Origin: Smittium culicis | Lineage: Eukaryota > Kickxellomycota > Harpellomycetes > Harpellales > Legeriomycetaceae | NCBI GenBank assembly: GCA_001970855.1 | Contig: LSSN01002456.1 | Coordinates: 1-21,054, forward strand | Direction: 5' to 3' | DNA: 21,054 nucleotides | Shown: positions 10,271 through 19,932 of the stretch, in pieces | Layout: each line of letters begins with the position of its first letter | Numbering within the stretch: the stretch's first letter is position 1 | Position numbers and translations under genes: made by a program | The notes under the pieces: model-generated | What the model was told of the DNA's origin: nothing | Seen by the model: only the letters and a program-made list of their open reading frames with translations | The model's database searches: none

Positions 10271-10900
10271 CTGACATTTTTTTTTATCGCTGATCGAAAT
10301 AAAAACATATTTTGTTAGAGATAATAGTGTGGATAACTGATTCGCTCATTTCGGGAAATAAGATAAGGTTCAATTTTAGCTTTAAAAGATTCGTTTACGT
10401 TTTTTTTTGTTACATAAAAAAATTGATTATTACAATAGCACAAAAAAGAAAAAAAAAAAATATTACAAAAGCACATAAAGAAAAAAAATTCCGAATTTTT
10501 TTAAAGAAATGAGGTTTAGTAACATCATAAAACACTCCCGTTCATATTTCCCACCCTGCCTTTTTTCTTTTCATTCTAACATCAATAAGCTGTGCTTAAC
10601 CTTTTACCTTATACCTTTTCATAACTTATAATTTTATTTTATTTTTACATATATTATCACCTACAATTTCTTCTTCAATAGCTTCAATTTGCACCTTCAA
10701 GTACAAGCTACCTTTAAAAAGAAAAGAAAAACGATTTAAAGCCAACTTGACGATAATTTTCTACGCTTCGATTTCATTTCAACAAGTATTATTTGTCCTT
10801 TACGCAGCATTAATAAAATTATAATTCTCATTTTACGATCCGAAAAAGAAACCACCAACCCCTTTTTAAATAATTCAACCAATATTAGAATAGCCATATA
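10271..10900 (+). promoter_or_regulatory. Upstream region of the GPI-protein gene
   Basis: Composition changes here from T- and A-rich relic sequence to a C/T-rich plus strand (CTTTTCATTC, CTTCTTCAATAG and similar), which is typical upstream of fungal genes. A-rich runs lie at 10440-10510. No clear TATA box or binding site can be singled out. An open stretch at 10312-10512 has lysine- and phenylalanine-rich chance composition and is not counted as a gene. Confidence 0.35.
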
Positions 10901-11590
10901 ATGCATTTTTTATCCATGCTTTCATTTCTATTCGCATTCTTGGCAATAGTCGCTTGCAGCCATCCCATCGAGCAACAATGTACTGAGAACTGCTCCGATT
11001 CTACGGATAATTTTGTGCCCGCAAACGCTGACTCTGCAAACTACCTCGACAATTGTATGTATAGCTCTCAGGCAGAGCCTACACAAACCAAAGGCCAAGT
11101 CGTCATCGTAGTGCAAACCACAGTGTTCGTTTATGCAGGAAACAACGCCATGACTACCACCGCTACTGCTAGTCCCACAGGTATTAATCCCTCCATTAGC
11201 AGAAATAACTGCAATTATGGATCCATTGCTTCTCAAGTAGGTACTGTCTCGCTCCTCGGAATCAACCCTGCAAACCCCGACGCCATTGCTGACAATAACG
11301 CTCCTACTCAAAATCCAACGGAAACTCAACTTTTCGTCCCAACTGGCCAATCTTCTCTCCAAGGAACAACCCTCAATCGAAGCTCGCCCATATTCACCGA
11401 AAACAACGCTGATTTCGAACGCCCCTTTGACACATCCCAATCTAAATCAAGTTCTTCCAGCTCTGGTAGCTCAACTTTATCATCGTCGTCGTCGTCGTCA
11501 TCTGCCGCCTCTTCATCACCAATCCCCTCATCTCTTCTCTCCACCATTCACGTCCTCATGTTTGCTACTGTTGCTATTTTCCTCTTCTAA
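10901..11590 (+). CDS. Ser-rich secreted protein, predicted GPI-anchored
   Basis: This is a 229-residue intronless protein with the layout of a GPI-anchored surface protein. Residues 1-19 (MHFLSMLSFLFAFLAIVAC) form a hydrophobic signal peptide. The mature part has cysteines at 27, 31, 52 and 104 and two N-glycosylation sequons (N30, N159). Residues 180-206 are almost all serine, a likely O-mannosylated stalk. The C-terminus (SSLLSTIHVLMFATVAIFLF) is a hydrophobic tail with no charged residue after it, and small residues before it could serve as the omega site. No enzymatic domain is recognised, so it may be a structural wall or adhesion protein; the function is unknown. The ATG at 10901 gives the signal peptide directly. 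Overlapping open frames on both strands are by-products of its biased composition. Confidence 0.72.
   Translation: MHFLSMLSFLFAFLAIVACSHPIEQQCTENCSDSTDNFVPANADSANYLDNCMYSSQAEPTQTKGQVVIVVQTTVFVYAGNNAMTTTATASPTGINPSISRNNCNYGSIASQVGTVSLLGINPANPDAIADNNAPTQNPTETQLFVPTGQSSLQGTTLNRSSPIFTENNADFERPFDTSQSKSSSSSSGSSTLSSSSSSSSAASSSPIPSSLLSTIHVLMFATVAIFLF
11449..11518 (+). repeat. Serine-codon microsatellite (TCG/TCA/TCT)n
   Basis: Near-perfect trinucleotide repeats, including an uninterrupted (TCG)5 core around 11482-11497, encode the serine stalk of the GPI-anchored protein. Such in-frame coding repeats in fungal surface proteins change length by slippage without breaking the frame. Confidence 0.75.
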
Positions 11591-11733
11591 ACTAAAAATA
11601 TTTCCCCAATTACCCCTAATTCTCTTTTTTAAAAAATACCTATTTTTTAAAGCCTTAATTTGACTTGACGTTTACCTACACACATTTTTTTGTAGCTTTT
11701 AATTTTGTTACCTTGTTTTTAATCAATCTAATC

Positions 11734-11770
11734 TAGTTTAGTTTAATTTAGTTTAGTTTAATCAAATAAA
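11734..11770 (+). terminator. 3' end signals: TTTAG repeats and AATAAA
   Basis: A run of TTTAG/TTTAA units (about 11734-11762) is followed directly by AATAAA at 11765-11770. It lies 145-180 bases after the stop of the GPI-protein gene and is a plausible cleavage and polyadenylation signal for it. Confidence 0.45.
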
Positions 11771-12027
11771 GCTTCTATACCTACAAATAATTATCTTTTT
11801 AAAATGGTTCTCAATCTTTTTCTTTTTAAGCCTTAATTTATGCCCAATCCAATTCCTGCCATAAAAGCTTTATTTTTTTTTCTAATTGCTCAAATAATCA
11901 ATATTTCTGATAATTTTAATTATACTAACAATCTTTTAATTTTTATACAAACAAACCTTTTTTTTTTTTAAAGACCGCTTTATCATTCCCAAAGCTACTT
12001 TCCTCCCAAATTTTCCACCCTTTAATT

Positions 12028-15000
12028 ATGAGTAAACCATGCATTCCTACCTCTATTCCTAGCAACAAAAATTCTCCCCCTTCATTGAAAAATTTTGATA
12101 CTCTCGATTCCGCTATTTTAAAACCCGATTTCAATATTCTGGAAAAGAAATATCCCGAACTCAGCTCATAGTACTTGTTATCATTATTATTATTTTTTAT
12201 ACAAGATATTTTATTCATGGCAAAAAATAACACCCATTTTACTCATTTCCACGAATCCTTCTCCTCCACCTCGCTTCTTTCTTTTAGCCTGAAAAACTCT
12301 AAATTTGGCAAAATATACCAGTATAACGATCCTCAAGCTGCTCGAATCCTTTCAAAAGTTTTGATTTTCGAATTCTACAATTTACACATATTTTTGCCAG
12401 AAAACAACCTATGCCCCACAGTAAAAAACCCCCCACCCCTTTTTTAAATATCGTATTTAATTCCCTAATCTACAATAGCCATGATTATTAATTACAAATG
12501 CTTTTTCATAAAATTATCTTTATTTTACTTTGAAATCTGGCCCTAAATCGATTTCTTTTTTTTATTACTTGTTCATTGTAATTTTATGCTCGTAATAATC
12601 AGATTCCTAACAGGTAACTTTCTATATTCGCATATTATATCTTACATTTCTTGATCAAAATATCTCTCCATGATTAAATATTCTGTTTGCTGCTTTATAA
12701 ACTCTATATTTTCTTCTTTCTAATAACATCCTTCTATACTCATTTTCTACCAACACCAAATATACTATCGCTTAGATATTATCTGTCTATATACTTTAAT
12801 CTCGGAATGAACTATAAATACTCCTTTCAAAAGAAATTTTTTTAAATAGCCTTGAAATAATTATAAAATTAGCTATGTCTTATTTACCCCCTCACACCCT
12901 CCTTTTTTTAACTTTTTTTTTTAGAGCGTATTATTTACATTGGATAAAATCGGCTTTACTAGATAATACCAGGATCTGCAACACTCCCAAATTCGCTATT
13001 GATATGTACGCCCATTAAAAATTATCACATTCAGGCTATTCTTCTGATTTTCTTATCCTTTCTTTTAAATTTCCCTGATGAAAATTAGAGGCACTGGTGC
13101 GTCATGTATTTATCCACTACTGGGATCACGAATTTTAGAAAATTATACATTTATAGCAACAGGTAATCTAATCCCTTTCACAATAATAATAATAATTTGA
13201 CCGAAAGCACATTTGAAAACAATTTTAAATTGGCCTGTAAAATAATTCTATATACTTTCAAATTTCGACACGCCGACTACTTTCTTTCTCTCTTTCTTTT
13301 TTTTTTGAACAATATATATTCTTTATCCCTTTTTTTTTACCTTAGAAATTAACACAGATTCGATAATTGTTGCGCAGGAAAACATCGACAAGAATGGCTT
13401 GTCAGATAAAATATCTATCTACTACAATAGACACCCAAACAAAGTCCTTAATTTTAGCGAAAGCGATTTCCCACTTTCGCTTGAACAAAATAAGTAAATT
13501 CTAATACCTCCATTCACCTTTACTCCATTTAACTTGAAATATACCAATATCGAAACTTGGTCGTACCAAGTTCTCATTTTATTTCCTTTATTTATATACA
13601 GCCAATATATATTTACGTATTTATTTATTCAAGGATTAGTGTAGATTTTATTTTGTGCAACCCGCCGTTTTACAGTGATTCGGAAGAAAAAGACTCGCTT
13701 GAAAGCTTCAAAAAAAGCAAATTCAACCCTTTAAATAAAAGCCTGAAATTAGCTGTTGCAACTAGTAATGAAATGTACACCGACGGAGGTGAATTAGCTT
13801 TTATTTCGAAAATGATCGATGAAAGCTGCCAGTATAAATCTTCTATACAGTAAATCCTCCAAATTTATTCCGCTATTCCTATAATTACCAACTCTTTTTT
13901 TTTATTTTCCCTTCTTTAACTCATAACTTTTTTTTTAAAAAAAAAAAAAGTTGGTTTACTTGCTTAGTTGGTAGAAAGAGTACATTAAAACAAATTTCAA
14001 AATTGTTTGCGACTAAAAAAGTACCTGATTTTGAATTCAATCGTATATATTTTAATATTTTTATTTAAAGTATAAACTAAATAAATATATACATACATTG
14101 CTAATTAATTAGGATTGTATATTCATTAGCGAAACAATGAAAATAGGAAAAACTATTAGATGGATAATTGCATTTACTTACCAAGTCCAGAAGAAAGAAC
14201 ATGCAAGTTTGATTAGAAATAAAAACCAGTGCCTAAACCATTTATTTTTATGCGATTCAGGCACAACTAGCGCCAAACAGTCGATCCTTGAAAGTAACCA
14301 AAAAGTCGTTTGCAGGTTTATCAAACCGGTTTCTGATCTTGGCTTAAATGAAGTGTACTCCGGTTTGGTCGAGAAGCTGACTTCACTAAATCTGGAATTT
14401 TGCCAAGTCGGAGACGTTAACCGCCTAGTTGAAAGTTTAGGATTTAGTAGTTGCTGTTTATCAAGCAATGGCATCTGCAGCAACAGCTCGGAATATATAG
14501 ATGCTAGCATAGACTCAAAAATCGTAAAGTCAATACGTGGCCACAGCGGCGAAACGGCAGAATTCTTGGGTGCAAATGACAAAAATGGCGTGAAAACAAA
14601 TTATATTAACTCGAAAGCAATCAAAGTTGCGATCACCGGCGATTTTTGGAGTCGCAAGGCGCGCCGGCTTAGAAGCCAGCGAGCTAGCAGTTCTACCAGA
14701 TTAATTCACAGCGGCACCAATAGTCACGGCACTGATCTCGCATCTCCAGCAGACTCAAACGCAGAGCTGCCACTGAATTTGAGCGCCGCGCGTTCTCTAA
14801 CCACAAAAATTGAAACTTTTGGCAATAGTCAAAGCCCAGAATTTATTCCATTTGATGTATTCATCAATGTTACCAAACCTCAAAAGACATCAAACAGCAG
14901 TATTTCCAACAACAGTAGCGCGAATGAACCTTGCACAAACATCACTAAAATACAAAGGAATAGCCATAAGAGAAAGAAATCATCATTAGACATTTCTGAC

Positions 15001-15207
15001 AATGCTTTTAATGATGGATTTCCTATTGATTGTGATATAGCAGAAGGCGTTGTTGTTGAGGCTTACATTACAGACTCAAATAGGTCTACCGGTACACTAT
15101 CCCCAAGACACGTTAGCGACATTTGCAAATACTCCGAATCATTTATAAACCATTTGATAACTCATTTAAACAGTTTGAGAGCAAACTCGGCTAACTCCAA
15201 AAAATAA
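12028..15207 (+). CDS. METTL16: METTL16-type RNA N6-adenosine methyltransferase, nine exons
   Basis: Exons by splice sites and phase: 12028-12170, 12288-12420, 12603-12613, 12925-13005, 13089-13162, 13346-13493, 13634-13849, 13951-14020, 14113-15207. They sum to 1971 nt (656 aa) with no internal stop. The family adds m6A to U6 snRNA and some hairpins. Visible landmarks: KPDFNILEKKYPEL, then YNDPQAARIL (about 60-69), CPTIPNRAYYLHWI across the micro-exon, the SAM-binding block GTGASCIYPLLG (124-135), IATEINTDSI...ENI, the catalytic NPPF (206-209), GGELAFI, HWFTCLVGRKS (269-) and GKTIRW (304-309). The C-terminal part (310-656) is diverged, with FWSRKARR near 472 and a basic SHKRKKSS at 576-583, a possible nuclear signal; it occupies the place of the vertebrate RNA-binding VCR. 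The human protein is about 560 aa. It converges on MMS2. Confidence 0.92.
12603..12613 (+). other. METTL16: 11-nt micro-exon of METTL16
   Basis: ATTCCTAACAG sits between an AG (12601-12602) and a GTAACT donor (12614). It joins the preceding phase-0 exon end (...CCC ACA) to the next exon, whose first base A completes AG into AGA. The result reads CPT-IPNR-AYYLHWI, which fits the family motif PTVP.R.NYIHW exactly. Without it, the flanking exons are out of phase and four conserved residues are missing. Confidence 0.85.
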
Positions 15208-15417
15208 TCATAAAAAAGGAAAATTGAAATCGAGAATTAGATCTAGATTAATTTTAACATATTTTCATTTGCATTAAAAATTTTTTTTATAAAATTTTAT
15301 CTAAAATTGTTGAAATTAACAAAAAAAAATTTCGCAAAAACACTAACTTTTATACCTGATTTTAACCTATTTATATTTAATTATAATGGAATTTTATTGT
15401 ATTTTACTTTCAACTAA

Positions 15418-15423
15418 AATAAA
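15418..15423 (+). terminator. AATAAA polyadenylation signal after METTL16
   Basis: A canonical AATAAA lies 211 bases past the METTL16 stop, in AT-rich sequence. Another AATAAA occurs near 15622. Either could serve; the region is shared with the 3' end of the convergent MMS2 gene. Confidence 0.4.
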
Positions 15424-15447
15424 GTACAAGAACTGTCAATTCAAAAA

Positions 15448-15490
15448 TTTTTATTTATACTGCACTTGATTTTTATTTATACTGCACTTG
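15448..15490 (+). repeat. 22-bp direct tandem duplication
   Basis: The 21-base word TTTTTATTTATACTGCACTTG occurs at 15448-15468 and again, identically, at 15470-15490 with one base between (period 22). It lies in the interval between the convergent METTL16 and MMS2 genes and looks like a recent duplication. Confidence 0.85.
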
Positions 15491-15661
15491 GATCAAACAT
15501 TTTTGTTTTTTTTTTTTAGCAAATTATATTTAGAAAAGCTTTTAAAATTTGTCACATTATTTTAATTACAAGGTTACTGATTTTTTCATTACTAGATTAT
15601 TGAGAATAATTTTGTTTATTTAATAAAGACAATAATAAAAAAAAGAAGTGTGAGAACAAAG

Positions 15662-16635
15662 CTAGTATTCTGAGCCTTCTGGTGGCTGGTTAAGGCGACG
15701 GTTAAAGTTGGAAGCCATTTCGCTATTCGCATAAATTATTCGCCATTGTTATTTAAAACGAATATAGAGAAAATATAAAACTAATTGTATAAATATAAAT
15801 ATGAATGTGGTTTATTACCGTCTGAGTTCAACAAGAACGGTTTCTAGCGAATATGAGCGCTTCCAGTTATTGAGGCAGTTGAGTTTGGACTCCATTACTT
15901 TCCCATCAGAGCTAACGCAAGGGAGATTGATTTTGGACAAAAAGGATACTGTTGGTGGCTTGTCTGGGTATTCATCGCTACAGAATAGCTTTAGAGAATA
16001 GATTCTATTCTCATATGAAGACTAAATCAAATCAAATAAAAATTTTAAAATATAGCCGAATGATAACTAAAGTACAAATTATATAGATCTGTAGATAAAA
16101 AAGCGGTCTTTCACTCAAATTATCAAACTTTGTGAGAAAAACGGTATTTTTAATTTAAAGTCCTAATAATAGATATGAAAAAGGTGAAAATAAATAAAGA
16201 AAATAATTACGTTTGGAACTCCAAGGATTGTACCATTCCATGAGCTTAATGTGATGTCTTCAGGATCTGTGAGACCGTAGCTACAAGCACCATCGCCTAT
16301 TCCCTTTTCGCCTTTTTCTAACTCTTCAAGAAGCTTGAAATTTCTGGGGACTGAGTTTAATACAAAAAGGATGAATTAGTAAGAGATGATGGAAGAAAAT
16401 AAAAATATAAAAAAAAGGTGATGCAAGTGGCCGACACATGATTTATATTATCAAGATTGGATAAAAATATTCCATAAAATATAGATATTGAAGTTATATA
16501 AAAAAAAGGCCACTTTTTGGGGGTGATGGATAAAGTTCACGCACAATAAATATTAGATTTCATGAAAGAATATTTGTTTAAAAGGATGATAGAGCAAAAA
16601 TAAGAAATTGGTATAGGGAGCTTACTCTGAGCCAT
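15662..16635 (-). CDS. MMS2: Ubiquitin-conjugating enzyme E2 variant MMS2/UBE2V, four exons
   Basis: Exons on the minus strand: 16635-16626 (10 nt), 16350-16211, 16021-15819, 15722-15662. Together they give 414 nt and 137 aa, the same length as yeast Mms2. The product starts [20 protein letters not shown] and runs through [48 protein letters not shown] and [20 protein letters not shown] to NQPPEGSEY. It has the E2 fold but lacks the catalytic cysteine environment of active E2s (no HPN...CL motif), as in all UEVs. In the family it pairs with Ubc13 to build Lys63-linked ubiquitin chains in error-free post-replication DNA repair. All introns have GT...AG ends (GTAAGC, GTAATT, GTAATA donors). A 66-codon open frame on the opposite strand is only its shadow. 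It is transcribed in the same direction as OCT1 and convergent with METTL16. Confidence 0.95.
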
Positions 16636-17213
16636 TGTTTGATAATAATAATAGTAGGGGGTGTGGAATAACAAGCGGCTGAGGACTTTTAAGGAACTAA
16701 TTTAGCTATTTTATAATATCTTTATCGAGTTGATTTCTAGTAGTAGAAAAAGGGATTATAACAATAATTAGTAAATAATGTAATAAATACCAGCTACTAG
16801 GAAAGAATAATGATAAAAATGACTATAGGGATCGTTGAAAGGAAAAGAAAGAGAAATTTTATGTATAGTCTTATTTACTTATTTTTATTGGGAAAGCACA
16901 GATATCTATTTTCATTATTAATTAATTCGCATCATTTTATGCTTCCCTTAGCTATAATTCATTTTTATTTTGTTTTTAGCGCAAATTCGCATAGAAAAAC
17001 TTTACAAAAAGCATAAGCAAGCAGCTAATTGGACGCTTGGATCCACATTAATCTGTAAAGATGCCCTAATAGGACTGCCAATTAGTCAATATATTTATAA
17101 ATATGGATAAAATATTCTAATTAATTTCTCCAGTAAATTATTACTACAAAATATGTTTATAAAAGAAAAATATCGTTTAAAAGACGTCCCAAGTATCAAA
17201 ATAGTAAATGTAT
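16636..17213. other. Intergenic region between OCT1 and MMS2
   Basis: About 580 bases between the OCT1 stop and the MMS2 start, both on the minus strand. They must hold the OCT1 3' end and the MMS2 promoter. An open stretch on the plus strand (16810-17016) has no recognisable motif. Just upstream of the MMS2 ATG the minus strand is C/T-rich, as in the GPI-protein promoter. Confidence 0.45.
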
Positions 17214-19932
17214 TTATAGTTGCGATCGCAATTTTCCTACAAGGCGCATAGCATCTTCGTTGCCAGCAGATAATGTTGAAACCTGGTCGTGGCTAAACCC
17301 ATAGTCGGGATTGCTTAGAAGTTTAGCGATAGAGACCCAAGGATCTCGCCCGCCTCCCCAGGATAAAATATGGTTTCGATAATCCTCGCCTGATTTCCTT
17401 AGTTTACTGCTGCTAAAAGCAGCGTAGCTGTGCGAGTTACGAGACTTAATTGAAATTTTCTCTCTATTGCCTTCCAAGGCAGGTTTGAATACAGAGTTAA
17501 AAAGCACTTTTGCCAGAACTCTATCGAATAAGTAGCTGTAGTATGAGCTACCATATCCAACCAAATGCGTAAATTTCGTATGCCATCTAGTTCCTTCAAC
17601 ATACCCAAACCTTCCACTGTTACTACCGGAATATTTTCTGGCTGATGAACCGGTCAAAGCTGAAAGCGACCCACTTTCATTAAAGCTTTGCTCGCTAGAG
17701 TTAGGTTTGCCAAAGTATTCGCTTTGGTTGTATATCGATTCTAGAACCTTTGTTGACCAGTCTATGCTTCCGATTCCATTTAAATTCCCCAAATCCCCAT
17801 GCAAGTTCATATCTAAGCATGACATAAATAGTTGAGAGTTTGTGTCAAATGGCATTAACGATCTTTTCAACCCAAGTTGTAAGTCGAGCGTTTTTTGATC
17901 AAGAGTTTGGCCTGTTCGATAGTTCCTAGCAAATAGTTGTAAAGTTGAAAAGTCGCTTGCAAACATCTCGAATAGAACAGAAGGAAGTTCAACGTAATCA
18001 AGAGAGCACCGCGTTCCCGAAACATTGTGATAATCTGTTTGTCCTAGCATGGAATGCATTGCATGGCCCATTTCGTGGAAAAGCGTTTCAACCTCATAGA
18101 AACTGAGGAGAGTAGGTTGATCATGTTTATTTGCGCCAGTTCTATTTGCACTTGACTCGGAACTTGACGAAACTCTAGGTTTGAAGTTGCATACTAATGC
18201 AACTATAGGAAGCTGGTATGCTTTTCCATCACTTTGATTCAAATGAACTGAAGGATTGTTGTGCGAGAACGTAGGGAAAAAATCGTTATCTAAACGGCGT
18301 GAGCATTTGACTGTGAAGTGCGCTGGTCCAACAGACGATTTTCCATATCTATCAAACAAGTCGCAGTAAATGTATCCAATGACTTTACTAGACTCGTTTT
18401 TGACGGCCAGTTTACATACAAGAGGATCCCATAACATTTCATCGGAATCTGTAACAAGTTCAAGCGACGTTCCATAAAGGCTGGTAAGCAATCTAGAAAT
18501 TCCCATCATTACACGACCTAAGCTAAAATATGGGTTAATATATGGTACATGAGAAGACTGCCTTTGAAACTCGCTAATTAGAAAATCTCGATTCCATTGC
18601 TTTAGTTTAGAAAATTTATCTGTGTCCTTAGCAGATATATCTTTGTTTTTATTATTTGAACTTATTAGCAAATTATCTGTGAAATTAAAGTAAGCTTGAG
18701 ACTCCATATCCGATAAGCTATTTAAAAACGAGTTTACATTTGATGGCGATTTGGCCATTTTGTCTTTAAGAACAAGCTCAGAGTAACTATTATGGCCAAC
18801 CAATTTTGCAAGCTCATACCTATTTTCCAAAATACCCTCAAGAACACCAACTGTCTCCAAATTACTTTCATTAAATTTTACATAAACCATTTTGCGCAGC
18901 TTTTCGCTTGTACAGTCACGCAAAATGGATTTTGCAATATACTCTGAAATTCTGAGCTTAACCATATCAACTCCAGACTCTTTATAAGTCTTGCAAGTTT
19001 GCATGATGAATTCATAAGTGGTATGATCAAGTCCTGCTAGTTCAGATAAAGGAATTGTTAGAGGGTCTGAATCTTCAATAAAATCATAGCTAGACTGAGG
19101 TTGGAATCCCATAAACAAACGACTCAGGTTATTAATCTCGGAATTAATTGCCACAAACTTTTCGTGTTTATCGGAGCTTAAGGATATTCCAGAGTTTTCA
19201 AAGTCGCGGATAAATAGGTCACCAACTCGTCTCTCCAGACCAGATAAATCTGATAAGGCGGCATTATCTGTCATTAATTCTTTAATTTTCTATAAAAAAT
19301 TTGTTATATTAAAATTTTACACATCAGTATAATTTCATAAAGTGTTACTAAGCTTCTTTGAATAATTTATTTACATTATAAATCTGAACATTGGTATTTA
19401 AACCATTCATGTAATCGAGAAGCCTGGAATAAACGGTTTCTGCTTGGTGCTTCCAATCATCGTCAGGGAAAACTTGTCGTATAACCTCAGCAGCATCCAT
19501 AAATTGGCACAAATTATCACTTAATTCATCGAACATTTTGATAATAGAGGCTTTAGAGTTGCTTATCTCTGTCGATTTAATAAGATTTACCAATTTGTCA
19601 CAGTTAACAAAACAACTTTCAGCAGCATTTGCAAAATCCAATGGCGAAGTAAACCTGCTGTCCATAAACAGAAAGGGCTTTGTTGTTCTGAATAAGCTTG
19701 AAGTATCTATTTTTGGTTGCGTATCAAAATGATAGCGCAAATTGAACTCATTATTTTTTTCGCCAGGCTCCTGCTCGAGATAGTTATAGTTAGGAATGAC
19801 TCCAGAATATTTACGACAGAGAATTTTTTTGAATCTATGATTCTGGAGATTTTTTACAAAACTTTTATTTGTAAGAAAATTTGAAGATTTCCCTAGCTGG
19901 AATTGGGCTTTGTGGAATTTACTTCGAAGCAT
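17214..19932 (-). CDS. OCT1: Mitochondrial intermediate peptidase (M3 metalloprotease), two exons
   Basis: Exons are 19932-19375 and 19289-17214 with an 85-nt intron (GTAAAT donor, TATAG acceptor). The join reads TNVQIYN-KIKELMTDN and gives 877 aa. Oct1/MIP removes an octapeptide from precursors already cut by the matrix processing peptidase. The first 45 residues are basic with no acidic residue (MLRSKFHK...ILCRKYSG), a mitochondrial presequence. The zinc site is HEMGH at 591-595, inside ETLFHEMGHAMHS, with the third ligand probably E620 in DYVELPS. The C-terminal M3 segments FTHLVGYGSSYYSYLFDRVLAK and GGGRDPW are present. It is longer than yeast (about 770 aa) and human (about 710 aa), partly through Ser/Asn-rich inserts before the active site (SSSSESSANRTG) and after QSEYFGKP. 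Reading straight through at the intron would end translation after 194 residues. Confidence 0.95.
19290..19374 (-). other. OCT1: Intron of OCT1
   Basis: This is an 85-nt AT-rich intron with GT at 19374-19373 and AG at 19291-19290. Choosing this donor and not the GTAACA further in keeps phase 0 on both sides and avoids a TAA at the junction. A TACTGAT stretch on the minus strand could be the branch site. Confidence 0.75.

Noticed and set aside
10312..10512. 66-codon Lys/Phe-rich open frame on the plus strand
   Set aside because: It needs a TTG start and consists of A- and T-run translation; no conserved feature.
10928..11663. Three other open frames overlapping the GPI-protein gene on both strands
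   Set aside because: They are by-products of the repeat-rich coding sequence; only the 10901-11590 frame has a signal peptide and GPI tail.
11943..12233. 96-codon open frame on the minus strand
   Set aside because: Antisense to the first METTL16 exon; composition is a shadow of it.
14178..14582. 134-codon open frame on the minus strand
   Set aside because: Antisense to the last METTL16 exon, with no recognisable domain.
15801..16001. 66-codon open frame on the plus strand
   Set aside because: Exactly antisense to the third exon of MMS2.
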